Source: Pseudoips prasinana (taxonomy: Eukaryota > Arthropoda > Insecta > Lepidoptera > Nolidae). Taken from it: a stretch of DNA of 64,000 nucleotides. Both the position numbers and the translations under genes were made by a program. Location of the stretch: positions 31,408,001 through 31,472,000 of the forward strand of contig OX621255.1 in NCBI GenBank assembly GCA_951640165.1. The letters are read 5' to 3'. The notes under the pieces were generated by a model. It saw only the letters and a program-made list of their open reading frames with translations, searched no databases and was not told the DNA's origin. Below, piece by piece: positions 22,701-32,699 of the stretch (positions within the stretch are counted from its first letter, which is position 1; every line of letters starts with the position of its first letter).

Positions 22701-23010
22701 CGGCGGTCCCGGGAAGAGGTAACCTGCTGTAGCTCAGGTTGCCTAAACGCGCTCGTGCGTGATGGGGAGGGCGAGGCATTCGGGCCCCTCCCGTCCCCGG
22801 GTGAGAGTCTCAGATACTCAGTGTACGGCGGGGGCACTGGTGAGATCGTTCACGAGTACCCAGAGCCCCCGCTACAGGCAATGTGAGGCTGGCTACCGTG
22901 GTGGTTTTAGTGGGTCGGCCCTACACAACGAGAGAATAGCCTAGGCTAAGTTTTACTAACAATTATGAGTTTTCAAAAACTTGAAATAAACGTTTTATTA
23001 TTATTATATT
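22701..23010 (+). repeat. LINE-like 3' tail
   Basis: A G+C-rich block (GGGGAGGGCGAGGCATTCGG) leads to an A+T-rich end with AATAAACG and (TTA)n at 22985-23020, typical of a LINE 3' terminus. No reverse transcriptase motif is present. Confidence 0.4.
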
Positions 23011-23149
23011 ATTATTATTTCCACCACGTAAAACGAAAAAAATAATAATAAAAAGGTTTAGTCGGTGCGAGGCTAACATGCCAAGCCGCAGACATTATTT
23101 GCGGGTGGCACGCGAATGCATTCCCCCTGCCTCATCAAAAAATGCTCGA

Positions 23150-23805
23150 GTCTGGGGCTCTACTGGCTAAGTCGCCGAACATCGATTTATTAAATGGCGT
23201 TCAGATAAATAAAGGTTAATCAATCGTTAAATCGGCTTCCATGAGAACATGTGACATCATAATAGTCCGGAATCGATTGTCAACGTTGAAGCCGATTTAA
23301 TGATTGATATTGCAAAGTATTTTACACGAGTAGCCTGTGGGCCAGCTTCACTCAGAAATCCTACAATGTCCTACGCGTTCCATACAACAACTTCTTCAGG
23401 GCTCTGTTCCGGCTCCCACGCTTCTGTAGTGCGTCAGGTATGTTTGCCGATGCTTGCGTGGATGACTTATAGGCAGTAATGCGAAAAAAGATTGCATCAC
23501 TGATAAACAGGGTGCAACGTAGCTCGAACAGAGTCCTGAGGATGGTGGGTGAACAGTTAGATTCAGCCCTGGTTGGTAGGTTCACCGAGCTACATGTGGT
23601 TAGGGTTCGGTGAGTCTGCCCATGTGATATGAATTCTGTATACTAACATAGCCTGTATGTGATTTTGTGGATATGGATCTGCTGGTCTTTAAATAAATGA
23701 TTTTTATTTTATTTTTTATTTAGTAAGTCATTTTTAACCTTTATTTATATGAACGCCATTTAAGAAATCGATGTTCGGCGACTTAGCCGGTAGAGCCCCT
23801 GTATG
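23150..23805. repeat. Foldback MITE family G, split by a LINE fragment
   Basis: The left arm and loop (23155-23313) and right arm (23719-23802) match the intact copy at 58107-58338: AAGTCGCCGAACATCG, AATGGCGTTCA, AAATCGGCTT, and the complements. About 405 bp of LINE 3' end separates them. Confidence 0.7.
23314..23718 (+). pseudogene. LINE ORF2 C-terminus inserted in MITE
   Basis: On the plus strand from about 23370 the frame reads YNNFFRALFRLPRFCSASG..., then a stop, then AVMRKKIASLINRVQ and SNRVLRMV. This is the extreme C-terminal region of a Jockey-type LINE polyprotein. A 3'UTR with AAATAAATGA and T-rich tail follows to 23718. Everything upstream is lost. Confidence 0.6.
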
Positions 23806-24163
23806 ACAAATCTCCAGGCTTTCTCGTTCTTCTTAGTAACCGTTTAAGACGTAATAACATAATGTCACGATATGAATGTTGAGATACAAACTTTACATAT
23901 AAAAAATAGGTGTCAGTGTTATATATGTATTTGCTGTAAGTGCATGACGTTACTTTATAGTCAGTCGTTTTATTGATCAACAAGTTCTAACTATTAACAA
24001 GAGCTTTTAATATTCTACTTGAATATGAGCTGATTTTATTTATTAACACACGACACCACTTCGGGCCAATCTCTATATAAAATAAAGTCCACGCGAGCGG
24101 AACCGGAAGCACACAACTTGTAGACTATTAGCCGAAAAATTGTCCAAAGAAATGTTGCGGTGA

Positions 24164-24296
24164 AACCGATGTCTTTTGAGGAAAAGCCGAGCCGAAAATA
24201 GCTCCGTCATTTATAATTTCGTTAAGATTTGTGCTTAATGAAATTTTAAATGACGGAGCTATTTTCGGCTCGGCTTTTTCTCAAAAGTCATCGGTT
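24164..24296. repeat. Foldback repeat with about 62-bp arms
   Basis: Arms 24164-24226 and 24234-24296 are near-perfect complements around a 7-nt loop; cores GCCGAGCCGAAAATAGCTCC and AGCTATTTTCGGCTCGGC. No coding capacity. Related copies not seen here. Confidence 0.75.
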
Positions 24297-24604
24297 GCGC
24301 CGCATCAGTAATAATTTATTTGGACTTGTCAATTTTTACATGAAAAATTGAATATAATTAGGCTCACTCACTGGAGTAAGTACGTCTTTATAATTTATTT
24401 CCACAGAGACTTCATTCAACTTTCTTACATGAGCAGCGGTAAACACTTACCTTCAACAAAAAACCTAATAGTTTTGTCACTAGATCCACCATCCACCTCA
24501 TCTAAATGGATGGATGAAGATAGGTATCTTGAAAATAATAATAAATAAATAAAAAAAATAGCCTTTTCTAACTTATAATAAAATAGAATATATACTATAC
24601 TTAA

Positions 24605-24800
24605 CTAAACTATACTAACTTTTATTATCAGGTACCAGGTCAGGCTGTCTTGCTACATAGGCTTCCTCAAGTTCCCTCCACCTTTGCCTGTCCATTGCTG
24701 TCCTTCTCCAACCTTTGGGCAGATAATCTTCCCTTGTTCTTTTCTGTCTGCCTCTACGTCTCTTTCTCTTATCGGTCAGGTTTAAGATTTTTTTTTCGTG
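24605..24800 (-). pseudogene. LINE ORF2 C-terminal scrap
   Basis: The minus strand reads RRRGRQKRTREDYLP, then WRRTAMDRQRWRELEEAYV and QPDLV. This is the charged C-terminal end common to RTE-like LINE polyproteins (GRP..RW.DD, then DR..W..LEEAY). Truncated on its 5' side near 24800. Confidence 0.6.
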
Positions 24801-24904
24801 TTTTGTAGGGGATTTGGTAAGCTTTCAATTATACTAACAAATTTGGATGTAATGTTAAAATGAATCTGAAATCAATGATGAATAATAATCATTAGGTTTT
24901 CTAC

Positions 24905-25090
24905 TTAACCTGACCTCTTTCCGGTCGTGTCACTAGTCGTCTTATCGGAAAGTGAGTGAGAATGATGGAATAGAAAGTGCCCCTGTGTTTGCGCACGCAC
25001 TTATGCATACACATATTATAGTGCATAGTGTTAGTCTTCAATGATACTGGTTGCCGTAGGGAAATTCGACCAGGAGGTTGACTTCCAGGT
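24905..25090 (+). mobile_element. SINE family D, 3' part
   Basis: Sense family D body: CTGACCTCTTTCCGGTCGTG, GTGTTTGCGCACGCACTTATG and CAGGAGG near the end. Head missing. Confidence 0.55.
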
Positions 25091-25155
25091 CAAAATTTCG
25101 CCCACGACAACCACTCCAACCAACAGGCCGGTGAAAATAATAACGATATTATTTT

Positions 25156-25407
25156 AATAAGTCTGTTGGTCTAGAGTTCTAGAGGTTAGTGACCCTGACT
25201 TCTAAGCCAGAGGTTGTGGGCTCGATTCTCACCCGGGACAGATCTTTATCTGATGAACATGATTAATTATTCTGGGTGTAACTTATGTGTAATATGTATG
25301 TTTTTAAAAATATATACGTATGTTTATCAGTTGACTGGTTGCTGTAGTACAGGCTAACCTAGTGTGGGTTCAGATAGATGGCAATGTGTAAGTTGTCCCA
25401 AAATATT
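25156..25407 (+). mobile_element. SINE family C
   Basis: Head with an A-box-like TGGTCTAGAGTTCTAGAGG and B-box-like GGGCTCGATTCTCACC. The body (TTATCTGATGAACATG) and a 3' tail with GTTGCTGTAGTACAGGCTAA resemble the tails of families A and B'. It ends at the mariner TA target. Confidence 0.6.
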
Positions 25408-25439
25408 AGGTTGGGGAAAAAGTCTTTTCGATTATAGCA

Positions 25440-25762
25440 TGTACTATCTGTGCCCGCGACTTCGTCCGTGTGTTAATAAGCTTATTTAGTTTTTGTTTTG
25501 TTTTTTCTAAAACAAAACATTTTTTCTAAAATAAATTTAGCCTAATTTACTCCTTATTACATCAGCTATCTGCCAATAAAAGTCCCGTCAAAATCGGTCC
25601 AGCCATTTCAGAGATTAGCCGGGACAAACACACAGACAGACACACAGACAAAAATTTCAAAAATGATATTTTTGTGTATGTGTCGTATATATATTCATAT
25701 ACATTTAGTAAAAAACGGTTATTTCAATATTACAAACAGACACTTCAATTTTATTTATTTGC
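25440..25762 (+). mobile_element. Repeat inserted in mariner
   Basis: It starts near GCATGTACTATCTGTGCCCGC (with GACTTCGTCCGTG), contains AAAATCGGTCCAGCCATTTC and GACAAACACACAGACAGACA, and ends in TTTTATTTATTTGCATGTATG. GCATGTA flanks both sides and may be the target duplication. This block is a familiar lepidopteran interspersed repeat; its class is not certain. Confidence 0.55.
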
Positions 25763-25845
25763 ATGTATGTATAGAGTATAGATGAACTTGTCATAAAATC
25801 TCTTTGGCTATAACTATTTGTATCTGGCTGGTATTTGTATTCGGA

Positions 25846-26201
25846 ACTCTACTGCGAACAAATGATGAGATTAATGCAAGAAGTTGAGAGGAAGCGACCG
25901 GAATTAATCAACAGAAGGGGTGTGGTTTTTCATCATGATAATATCTTTAGCCACTCAGCAAAAATTAAGAGAGTTTGGCTGGGAGGTGTTAATGCATCCG
26001 CCGTATAGTCCTGTACTTGCACCTTCAGATTTTCACCTGTTTCGGTCTCTTCAGAATTCTTTAGGCAGTGACAGGTTAACAACCCGAGAAGGCTTCCAAA
26101 ACCAATTATCGCGGTATTTTGATCACAAGTCCCAAAATTTATATAGCAATGGTATCATGTCCCTACCTACACGATACCAAAAAGTTATTGAACAAAATTG
26201 A
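25846..26201 (+). pseudogene. Mariner transposase C-terminal half
   Basis: The reading shows YCEQMMRLMQEVERKRPELI, then HHDN (the second catalytic aspartate region) with a frameshift after it, then SLATQQKLREFGWEVL and PPYSPVLAPSDFHLF, where the last aspartate (PSD) is the third catalytic residue. It ends KVIEQN and TGA at 26199-26201. The first catalytic region and the whole DNA-binding N-terminus are missing. PPYSPV replaces the usual PPYSPD. Transposases of this family (D,D34D) cut and paste at TA. Confidence 0.8.
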
Positions 26202-26266
26202 ACTTCATACTTAGTTAAATGTAGTTTTTCCTAAAAAATGCGAAAAAACTTTTTCCCCAACCTATT

Positions 26267-26890
26267 ATTTCTTATTTTTATTATATTCTATTATCTTAAT
26301 AAACTATCCCACATTGCTGGTGCACTACAACAACAATTTAGCATACTATTACCACGTCGGGAAACATAAAACAAGCCAAAAGAGATGTAACAGCGGCACT
26401 CGCGTGATTGCATACCGTGCTGCTTGTCTATTTGTCATTGTTAGTGGCTTATTTACGGCTGCAAAACGAATTCCTTTCCCGAGTCGAGCTACAGCGCGCA
26501 ATGGATTGCGGGGCTATATGTTACTTCAGTTTAATGGCTGTGCAGGTATTTGATGATAAATGGATCACAATGACATTGAAATATGGCAAATTAAGGTGGG
26601 AAGGAAGGAAGGTAAGGATTGAATATATTATAGGATTTTTCTGTAGTCAAACTTTTTAACCGCAGATTCGACAAGGGATAAGTGGATGAGAACGGAGATT
26701 AATGTCATTTTAAGGACTCGTCACTCGACACATGTTTCGCTCCATGAGAGAAAAGAAAGATATTATAATGACATGGATAAGAATATAGCTATTTATTTAT
26801 TTATACATTTTTGCACAACATCTCTACTGATGCAGACCTAATGCCGAAGGCTTTAGATATATATACTCCTATATACAACGCAGAAGCTAT
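26267..26890. other. Unassigned stretch
   Basis: Two overlapping short frames (26314-26553 and 26408-26659) have no recognised motif and no splice-like borders. Possibly an old repeat (ATTCCTTTCCCGAGTCGAGC). Confidence 0.35.
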
Positions 26891-26898
26891 ATACACAT

Positions 26899-27082
26899 CC
26901 TACTAATGTTATAAATGCGAAAGATTCTGAGTGTGTGACTGTGTAAGTGCGTATGTTTGTTACTTCTTCACGCCCAAACGGTTAGAGCGATAAAAAAATG
27001 GGTATGGAGTTAGCTGACACCCTGGTTTAACACATAGGCTATATAAACTTTAATGCGAGTAAAACCGCAGTGCAGAGCTGTA
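26899..27082 (+). mobile_element. Helitron-like repeat
   Basis: Starts TCCTACTAATGTTATAAATG and ends AAAACCGCAGTGCAGAGCTG. The centre AGTTAGCTGACACCCTGG matches 8767. The CTAG end is lost. Confidence 0.5.
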
Positions 27083-27107
27083 GATTTACGATTCAAACAA
27101 ATCTTAA

Positions 27108-27172
27108 CTTTATAGAAATTTTTGGAGCAGGCCTATGTCCAGCTGTGGACGATATCCGGCTGATGATGATGA
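27108..27172 (+). repeat. RTE-type SINE 3' end
   Basis: AACTTTATAGAAATTTTTGG, GGCCTATGTCCAGCTGTGG, then GGCTGATGATGATG. Same 3' end as family R at 36660-36890; head missing. Confidence 0.6.
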
Positions 27173-27229
27173 AAGATCACTAGCTAAAATACATTTTCTA
27201 TGTGTACATAATAAATTAGACTTACTAAT

Positions 27230-27545
27230 CATAATCATGGAAGGAGAAGGGTCGGCAACGCGCTAGTGATAATGTCAGAACTTGAAGAATAGACAACGTC
27301 ATAGCTTACGGTAGCCACTTATTAACATGACGCAGGTTTTTGTATTTTTCTGCTTTTACATAATTTCAGGCCAATCGCCACAAAATGAATCCGGGACATC
27401 ACCCAATCTCCTAGGCCTACCGCATCGACGCTGCCTGCCCATTTTGAGGAATTGAATAAGATGGGATGTGCACCCATCAGTCTGGGTGCATGCGTGAAGC
27501 ATGTCCAGCCTAGTCCCTCTTAAGCTTTCTTTTTCCAACATCAGT
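27230..27545 (-). pseudogene. LINE ORF2 C-terminal scrap
   Basis: Minus-strand text has LRGTRLDMLHACTQTDG, GRQRRCGRPRRLGDV and FCGDW before a stop, then a tail with ATTATGATTA. The GR.RRCGRPR block is typical of RTE-like LINE C-termini. Low sequence support. Confidence 0.4.
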
Positions 27546-28217
27546 TAATCTAGCTTTGGCTATACTTATATGTCAGCTTAAAAACTAAGAAAAATAGATA
27601 AAATACTGACATATTTCCCCAATTTTAACAGGATGCAAATACCGTTAAATAAAATAATATTATAATAATGCCTTCATAATCCTAAATCCCTTTATCTCCC
27701 AAACAGTCTTTGATAATCAAACTTTTGATGAATCGCACTTTCATATACTTTGTAGGACTAATCCGTCTATTTATAGGGCGGGTAGGGCTGGCGGGTATTA
27801 TATTATCGCACCGGAAGTAAGGAAGGTCAGGGTGCCGCCCTAGTTCTTAGGGTGGTAAGGCTTATTTCCAGGCACGAGCGTAAGCGTTTTTAAAACCGTT
27901 TTTTGTGAAAAGGCACAATAAATATAAATAATGATAATAAATTGGCAAGTAATGGAATCAGGCATTACTTTGCATAATTAATATTGAGTGTTAATTCCTC
28001 TAATTGTCAGTTTAAGAAAGCCGGGATTTATTTTTTTAATTTTTGGAAAATCAACAGCATAATGGTAACAAACATAAAAATATAATATGTGACAAGAAGC
28101 CAATAACAGGTATTCGCTAATTCGCAATATTTTAAGTTTGTTATGAACTAGTGTGAACATTCATGCAAGAAAAGAAAAAAAAACATAATAAATTAATAAT
28201 AACAACAAATATACATA
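27546..28217. other. A+T-rich stretch with a MITE E fragment
   Basis: At 27945-28020 (AAGTAATGGAATCAGGCATT, then GTGTTAATTCCTCTAATTGT) there is a piece of MITE family E. Otherwise no gene recognised. The last four bases, CATA at 28214-28217, are the target duplication of the LTR element. Confidence 0.5.
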
Positions 28218-28507
28218 TGTCGGAGATTCTGACGGATTTAACTCCGAAACATCGTCGGTGTCCGCCATCATGCACGTGGTTAAAAGAATCAGTGCGCACA
28301 CCCGGCGCTGTCGAGCTCTGTATGCCAACTGTGTCGTGTCGCTAACACACTAATGTCACTTAGACAACTGACAGACGTCAAACGTCACATGCGACAATTC
28401 ATAGACAACCTGGACTCGAACTACTGACTCAGTGAGTAGTGTTTTCCAAACGCTAATAGATGGCGTTACTAGTACGTAAATAGTCCTTTAACTTAATTTC
28501 TCCGACA
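28218..28507 (-). repeat. 3' LTR
   Basis: 290 bp, ends TGTCGGAG...CTCCGACA. Differs from the partner at about four sites (near 28345, 28357, 28417 and 28481). The sequence just inside, on the minus strand, is not a convincing polypurine tract, which suggests rearrangement next to this LTR. Confidence 0.9.
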
Positions 28508-28589
28508 CGGCCATTCTGACAACCAACGCGCTCTCGCGTTGTTACTCGCTGACATAATCAACATGAATTACAGCTCTTCAGTTTGGCAA

Positions 28590-29300
28590 GGACACAAAGC
28601 GTAACAAGCGGCTTTCAATGTTACACAAAGCAAAGCCTAAAGGCTTTCAGCATTTACCACAAAGCGTTAAAGCTTTCATCATTAGTTAGAGGGCGTACCT
28701 CACACAATGCAAAGCGTTGAAACTTTCAGCATAAAATGCAACGCACAGCAAAGCGTTGAATCTTTCAGCATAAACTGCATCACACAGCAAAGCGTTTCAG
28801 CTTTCAGCATAAACTGCAATACACAGCAAAGCGTTGAAGCTTTCAGCAGAAACTGCATCACGCAGCAAAGCGTTACAGCTTTCAGCATAAACGGCAACAC
28901 ACAGCAAAGCGTTGAAGCTTTCACCATAAACTGCATCACACAGCAAAGCGTTGAAGCTTTCATCATAAACTTCAATACACAGCAAAGCGTTGAAGCTTTC
29001 AGCATAAACTGCATCACACAGCAAAGCGTTGCAGCTTTCAGCATAAACGGCAACCCACAGCAAAGCGTTACAGCTTTCAGCAAAAGTTCAATTACTCGGC
29101 AAAGCGTTACAGCTTTCAGCATTGCACAGAGGCAGCACTTAAAAAACGCTGCAAAACGTTGCAGCTTTCAGCATCAACCTTGGGTCACAACTAATGAGCC
29201 CAACCTTACTGCAAAGCGTGATGGCTTTCAGCAGGACGTCAGGACAAAGCGATAAGGCTTTCTATCCACCCTTCAATAAAGCGTAGTAGTTTTCAGTTTA
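28590..29300. repeat. 39-bp tandem array (array B of LTR element)
   Basis: About a dozen regular units with period 39 from 28707 to about 29135 (CAGCAAAGCG starts at 28746, 28785, 28824, 28863, 28902, 28941, 28980, 29019, 29058), with diverged units on both sides. The unit core is CAAAGCGTT.AAGCTTTCAGC, itself partly palindromic. Because 39 is divisible by 3, long stop-free frames arise on both strands (28707-29255 and 28700-29122); they are not considered genes. Confidence 0.9.
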
Positions 29301-29549
29301 AATAAAACATTTTATCAATCAGCAATGAACATAAGTCTTTTATCAACACAGGTTTACGTTCAACAAAACAATGTAATTATCGTTCAACTCAAACAATGAT
29401 CATGATTCAATACAGTAATTCCATCCAAATTACTAATTACACCAAATTAGGATACCAAATATCATTTAATATGTATCTAAATGTATCACATTTGTTATAA
29501 ATAAATTAAAAAAAAAATAATTAATCAATACAATTTGTTCCATAATTAA

Positions 29550-30154
29550 ATAAAACTATTCAATTATGGGTTCTACAGGATCAAGACATTCTGACAATTC
29601 AGGTAAACTAGCTGGATATTTACGTAGTCGTTCATGGCACACATATTGGGCCCGTCCCCCAGATACTGGTTCCACCATATAACGCTCATTGGAACACACT
29701 TTAGCTACCCTGTAAGGGGCTTTTCTCTATACTCTTACTTACAGTACAATTCAAAACGAGTTTTACTTCGCCTAAGACAGACTTCCAGGATTCATTTTTA
29801 TAATTTTTTGGCAATGTAAAACAATTTGTCAAGGTGGAAATCATTCGCTCCACCCGACCATTAGCTCGGCTAACACCACTAGCAATCTCATGGAAGTCAA
29901 TGGCTCAACCTCGGCATAAATCCTGAAAGTCTTGACCAGTAAAAGATGTTACCTTGATCAGAGATAATTCGTTTCGGGGTTCTAAATATGTGAACAAAGC
30001 TACGTAGTGCCTCGCAAGCAGATCGTTTTGTTAAATCTTTGACACACATTAATTGACAAAATTTCGTAAAAGCATCTACGATGGCTATCACATACTCCAA
30101 GGAGATCTTGCTACAAGTTCGAAAATTATAGGTAAGTGCGCAATGCAGCGTCAC
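29550..30154 (-). pseudogene. Integrase core and C-terminus, module B
   Basis: Read on the minus strand: IAIVDAFTKFCQL (first catalytic aspartate region), SFVHIFRTPKRIISDQGN (second aspartate), then GVSRANGRVERM (glutamate region), NESWKSVLGEVKLVLNC and KSPLQG, a stop/gap, and SGGRAQYVCHERLRKYP near the end. This is the retroviral-type integrase of Ty3/gypsy pol, which inserts the cDNA. Frameshifts and stops are present and the segment between KSPLQG and the GPY/F-like end is deleted. Array B follows directly. Confidence 0.75.
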
Positions 30155-30171
30155 GAATTCAAAGCACGAAG

Positions 30172-30420
30172 CTTGCGATAGTCAATTGTCACAAGCACGA
30201 AGCGCGGAGCTTTCAATACTTAATCGTCACAAGCATACAGCGCGGAGCTTTCAATGCTCAACCACCACGCACAAAGCGCGGAGCTTTCAATGCTTAACTG
30301 TTACAAGCACAAAGCGCGGAGCTTTCAATGCTCAACTGCCACAAACACAAAGCGCGGAGCTTTCAATGCTCAACCGTCTCAAGCACAAAGCGCGGAGATT
30401 TCAATGCTCAAGTTTCAGGA
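30172..30420. repeat. 38-bp tandem array (array A of LTR element)
   Basis: Six units; GCGCGGAGCTTTCAAT begins at 30202, 30240, 30276, 30314, 30352 and 30390. Shares the AAAGCG...GCTTTCA design with array B but differs in sequence and period. The open frame across it is a by-product. Confidence 0.9.
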
Positions 30421-30599
30421 ACTCTAAGTAGGGCATTTCCCTTGTCACACAATTTATTTCAAATCAACCAGCTTTATTACTCATAATGCAACACATAAAT
30501 GTCTCTTACAATGAACTCCAATAATCATTTTAAATGTTAGAATTTAACTCAACCATCGGCATTAACTACACTGTTATTTCTGACTACAACTGTCAAATT

Positions 30600-31085
30600 C
30601 AAGTTTTTCGTAACATACGTAGGTACTTAACGCGTCCACCAGCTATTGGCTGTTCCTTGTATCTATCGTTGTCATAGACCTCTATTATCTTACAAGGATT
30701 TGAAAACTTTTCACTTCATTTGTTTATTGTTAGAATAGAATAGAATACTCCCCATTGTACACACTCAAACAGGACAATTAAATAGAAGACAAAATAAATA
30801 ACACAATTTGTTAGGGTTCTTTCCGACAAAAACAACGTCTCCTATTTTAAATCGACGAATTTTAACTTTGCTATTGCCATAACGCACCTTATCAGCATGA
30901 GCTAGCTCGTCCATCCTGCATTTTGCCTCACATCTAAGTTCGTAGAGGTTAACGTTACCATACTTTTGGACAAGGGCATTAATTTTGGATGGGAACTTTA
31001 ATTACAACCCATCAACAATTGAAGCGGACTTCTAACTGTACTTCTAACTATGATACAATTTAGCGCGATTTGGATTTCACCTGAA
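30600..31085 (-). pseudogene. Integrase C-terminus, module A
   Basis: Minus strand in broken frames: SGEIQIALNCI and RSPLQLLMG (31085-31000), AKCRMDELAHADKVRYG and KIRRFKIGDVVFVGKN (30930-30820), then NPCKIIEVYDNDRY and AGGRVKYLRML (30690-30600). These are the post-core and GPY/F-like regions of gypsy pol. They duplicate the end of module B rather than preceding it. The core domain is missing on this copy. Confidence 0.65.
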
Positions 31086-31124
31086 GCTGCCTTCCAGAAC
31101 CTACGCTCGTGGTTCTCGGTTATA

Positions 31125-31728
31125 GTGAAGCCATTAATTAGAATAGTTCGGGAAGCTAAGCAATATCCTCTCATCACAAATAACGCAGTGTTTCAAGTCT
31201 TAAGTCTTTCACGTGGTCGCACACTACTGGTCTCACAAGAAGGCTCAAGGTCACCCAAAGAGCAACGGAGAGGGCCACGCTCGGAGTATCCCAGCGCGAT
31301 CGAATAAAAACGTCGCAATCCGCAGGCGAAACAAAGTAGCCGGCATAAAAATTGTGTTAAAAAAATCAGTAAGTTAGTATTTTAAGTTCAATGTACCTAG
31401 TTTGTAAGTACAACATTTGTATGCCATGTACAATATGGCAAATGTGTGAAACTTAAATGATGAAAACAATAACACCTGCATTCACCACATTTATACAAAT
31501 AAAGATATTATGATTATGATTATAACGAAAGAATTGCCAAACCGAAACGGAAGCGGGTGGAGCACACAGCTCCCAACACCAACGGCCGCTGGATCAGATA
31601 GGCTCGCGACCGGGGACCACGCACCGGAAGACACAGCGCGGGCAGGCCCCCCACAAGGAGGGCCTACCACTGCGGAGATTCCCGGGGGAGGCCTCCGTCC
31701 AGTAGACGTCTTTCGGCTAACATAATGA
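31125..31728 (+). pseudogene. RTE LINE 3' fragment inside LTR element, itself interrupted
   Basis: 31125-31346 matches RTE positions about 16180-16425 (GTTTCAAGTCTTAAGTC, AGGCTCAAGGTCACCCAAAG, CGCAGGCGAAACAAAGTAGC). 31529-31728 resumes at AAAGAATTGCCAAACC and runs to CGTCTTTCGGCTAACATAATG. Orientation is opposite to the LTR element. Confidence 0.75.
31347..31528 (+). mobile_element. LINE 3'UTR-like insert within RTE fragment
   Basis: About 180 bp absent from the RTE reference at 16425. It ends ACAAATAAAGATATTATGA and TTATGATTATAA, typical of a LINE 3' end. Non-coding. Third level of nesting. Confidence 0.65.
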
Positions 31729-31749
31729 TGATGGATTATTACTTGAACA

Positions 31750-32000
31750 GACACGAATCTCTCCACTTGTCAGTAATTGAGAAACGTCTTTACAGTCGAT
31801 CAAATCAATACGCCATAGCTTGTACAAGTGTCAAGATTCTGTAATAAACAAACTTCAGCATGGACCTCGCGAGTGATGCGGATGACTTTGTTACTAATAG
31901 TCAAGCTCAATCCCGGTTAAGTAAAAACGTCTCTACCTATCATAACATCATGAGGCAAAATATGTGAATCTACAATTACAAAAGTCACTTCTCACACACG
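31750..32000 (-). pseudogene. Aspartic protease-like remnant of LTR element
   Basis: Minus-strand text in broken frames reads DSHILPHDVMIGRDVF and then LSLTISNKVIRI. The PHDVMIGRD core resembles the end of gypsy-type retropepsins. The catalytic D(T/S)G motif is not visible. Weakly supported. Confidence 0.4.
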
Positions 32001-32019
32001 AGTACTTCGTTGACCTTGA

Positions 32020-32215
32020 CAGGCAGATAAGTAATGGAATCAGGCGTTACTTTGCGGAAATCCATAACAATCAAAATACAAAATCAATATGTAGTGTTAA
32101 TTCCGCTAATTGTCACCAGTACGATACCCAACACGTGTTTCAGTCCTCCACGGACCATACTCAAGAGCTGCTAACTCGTCGAGTGCTCAAAGGAGACTCC
32201 TATTTTGATTGACAG
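32020..32215. repeat. MITE family E piece inside LTR element
   Basis: AGTAATGGAATCAGGCGTTA, GTGTTAATTCCGCTAATTGT and TAACTCGTCGAGTGCTC match blocks at 2920-3190 in inverted order. Confidence 0.6.
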
Positions 32216-32699
32216 GCAGACTAATACGGGAAAAAGAAAATGTAATGTTCGACCCAATACCTGTCAGGCGCGTGGATATAAAATCTCAAGTACCTGTATG
32301 GTTATCAACAAATCATTTACGAATTAGGGAACAATCTGTCTGTTACCAACCACTGTCCACAAGAGCGTGTTTGTGACCTAACTTGCCCCTACATCCATAG
32401 ACTTCGAAATAAACCGTTCAAACTATTTAACCTTCAAAACGCGCATATTGTCACCATAAAAATTAAATATAAAAAACGTTGGGCGTATTTTCAACATCTA
32501 AAAGTATAAACCACACAAAACAACACGTGTTATGAATTTCACAGATATCAAAAATTCTTCAGTGCAGCATTAGGTCATCAAGTGCCTTTTAAACAATATA
32601 ATAAAAGTACTTACATGTTTCTTCTCATAAAATAAAGATTCACCACTCACACTCGACACGTGGCACTTTTACTTTAGAGGTTACTTTAAATTTACTCTA

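Larger units (their letters stand above)
25407..26266 (+). mobile_element. Mariner relic with intact-looking TIRs
   Basis: Ends TTAGGTTGGGGAAAAAGTC (25407) and ACTTTTTCCCCAACCTA (26264) are inverted complements next to TA, the mariner target. Only the 3' half of the transposase remains; the 5' half is deleted and another repeat sits at about 25440-25760. It cannot move itself but might be a substrate for a related transposase. Confidence 0.8.

Noticed and set aside
22387..22944. Several overlapping proline/arginine-rich open frames
   Set aside because: High G+C content keeps several phases open; the block is a dispersed repeat also found at 61190.
26408..26659. 83-codon frame as a small gene
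   Set aside because: No motif, overlaps another open phase and no regulatory or splice context.
28700..29255. Long open frames on both strands (182 and 140 codons) rich in repeated peptides
   Set aside because: They arise because the 39-bp tandem unit is divisible by three and lacks stops; both strands are open for the same reason.
28590..30420. CRISPR-like array
   Set aside because: Units are contiguous tandem repeats without unique spacers, inside an LTR retrotransposon in eukaryotic-style DNA.
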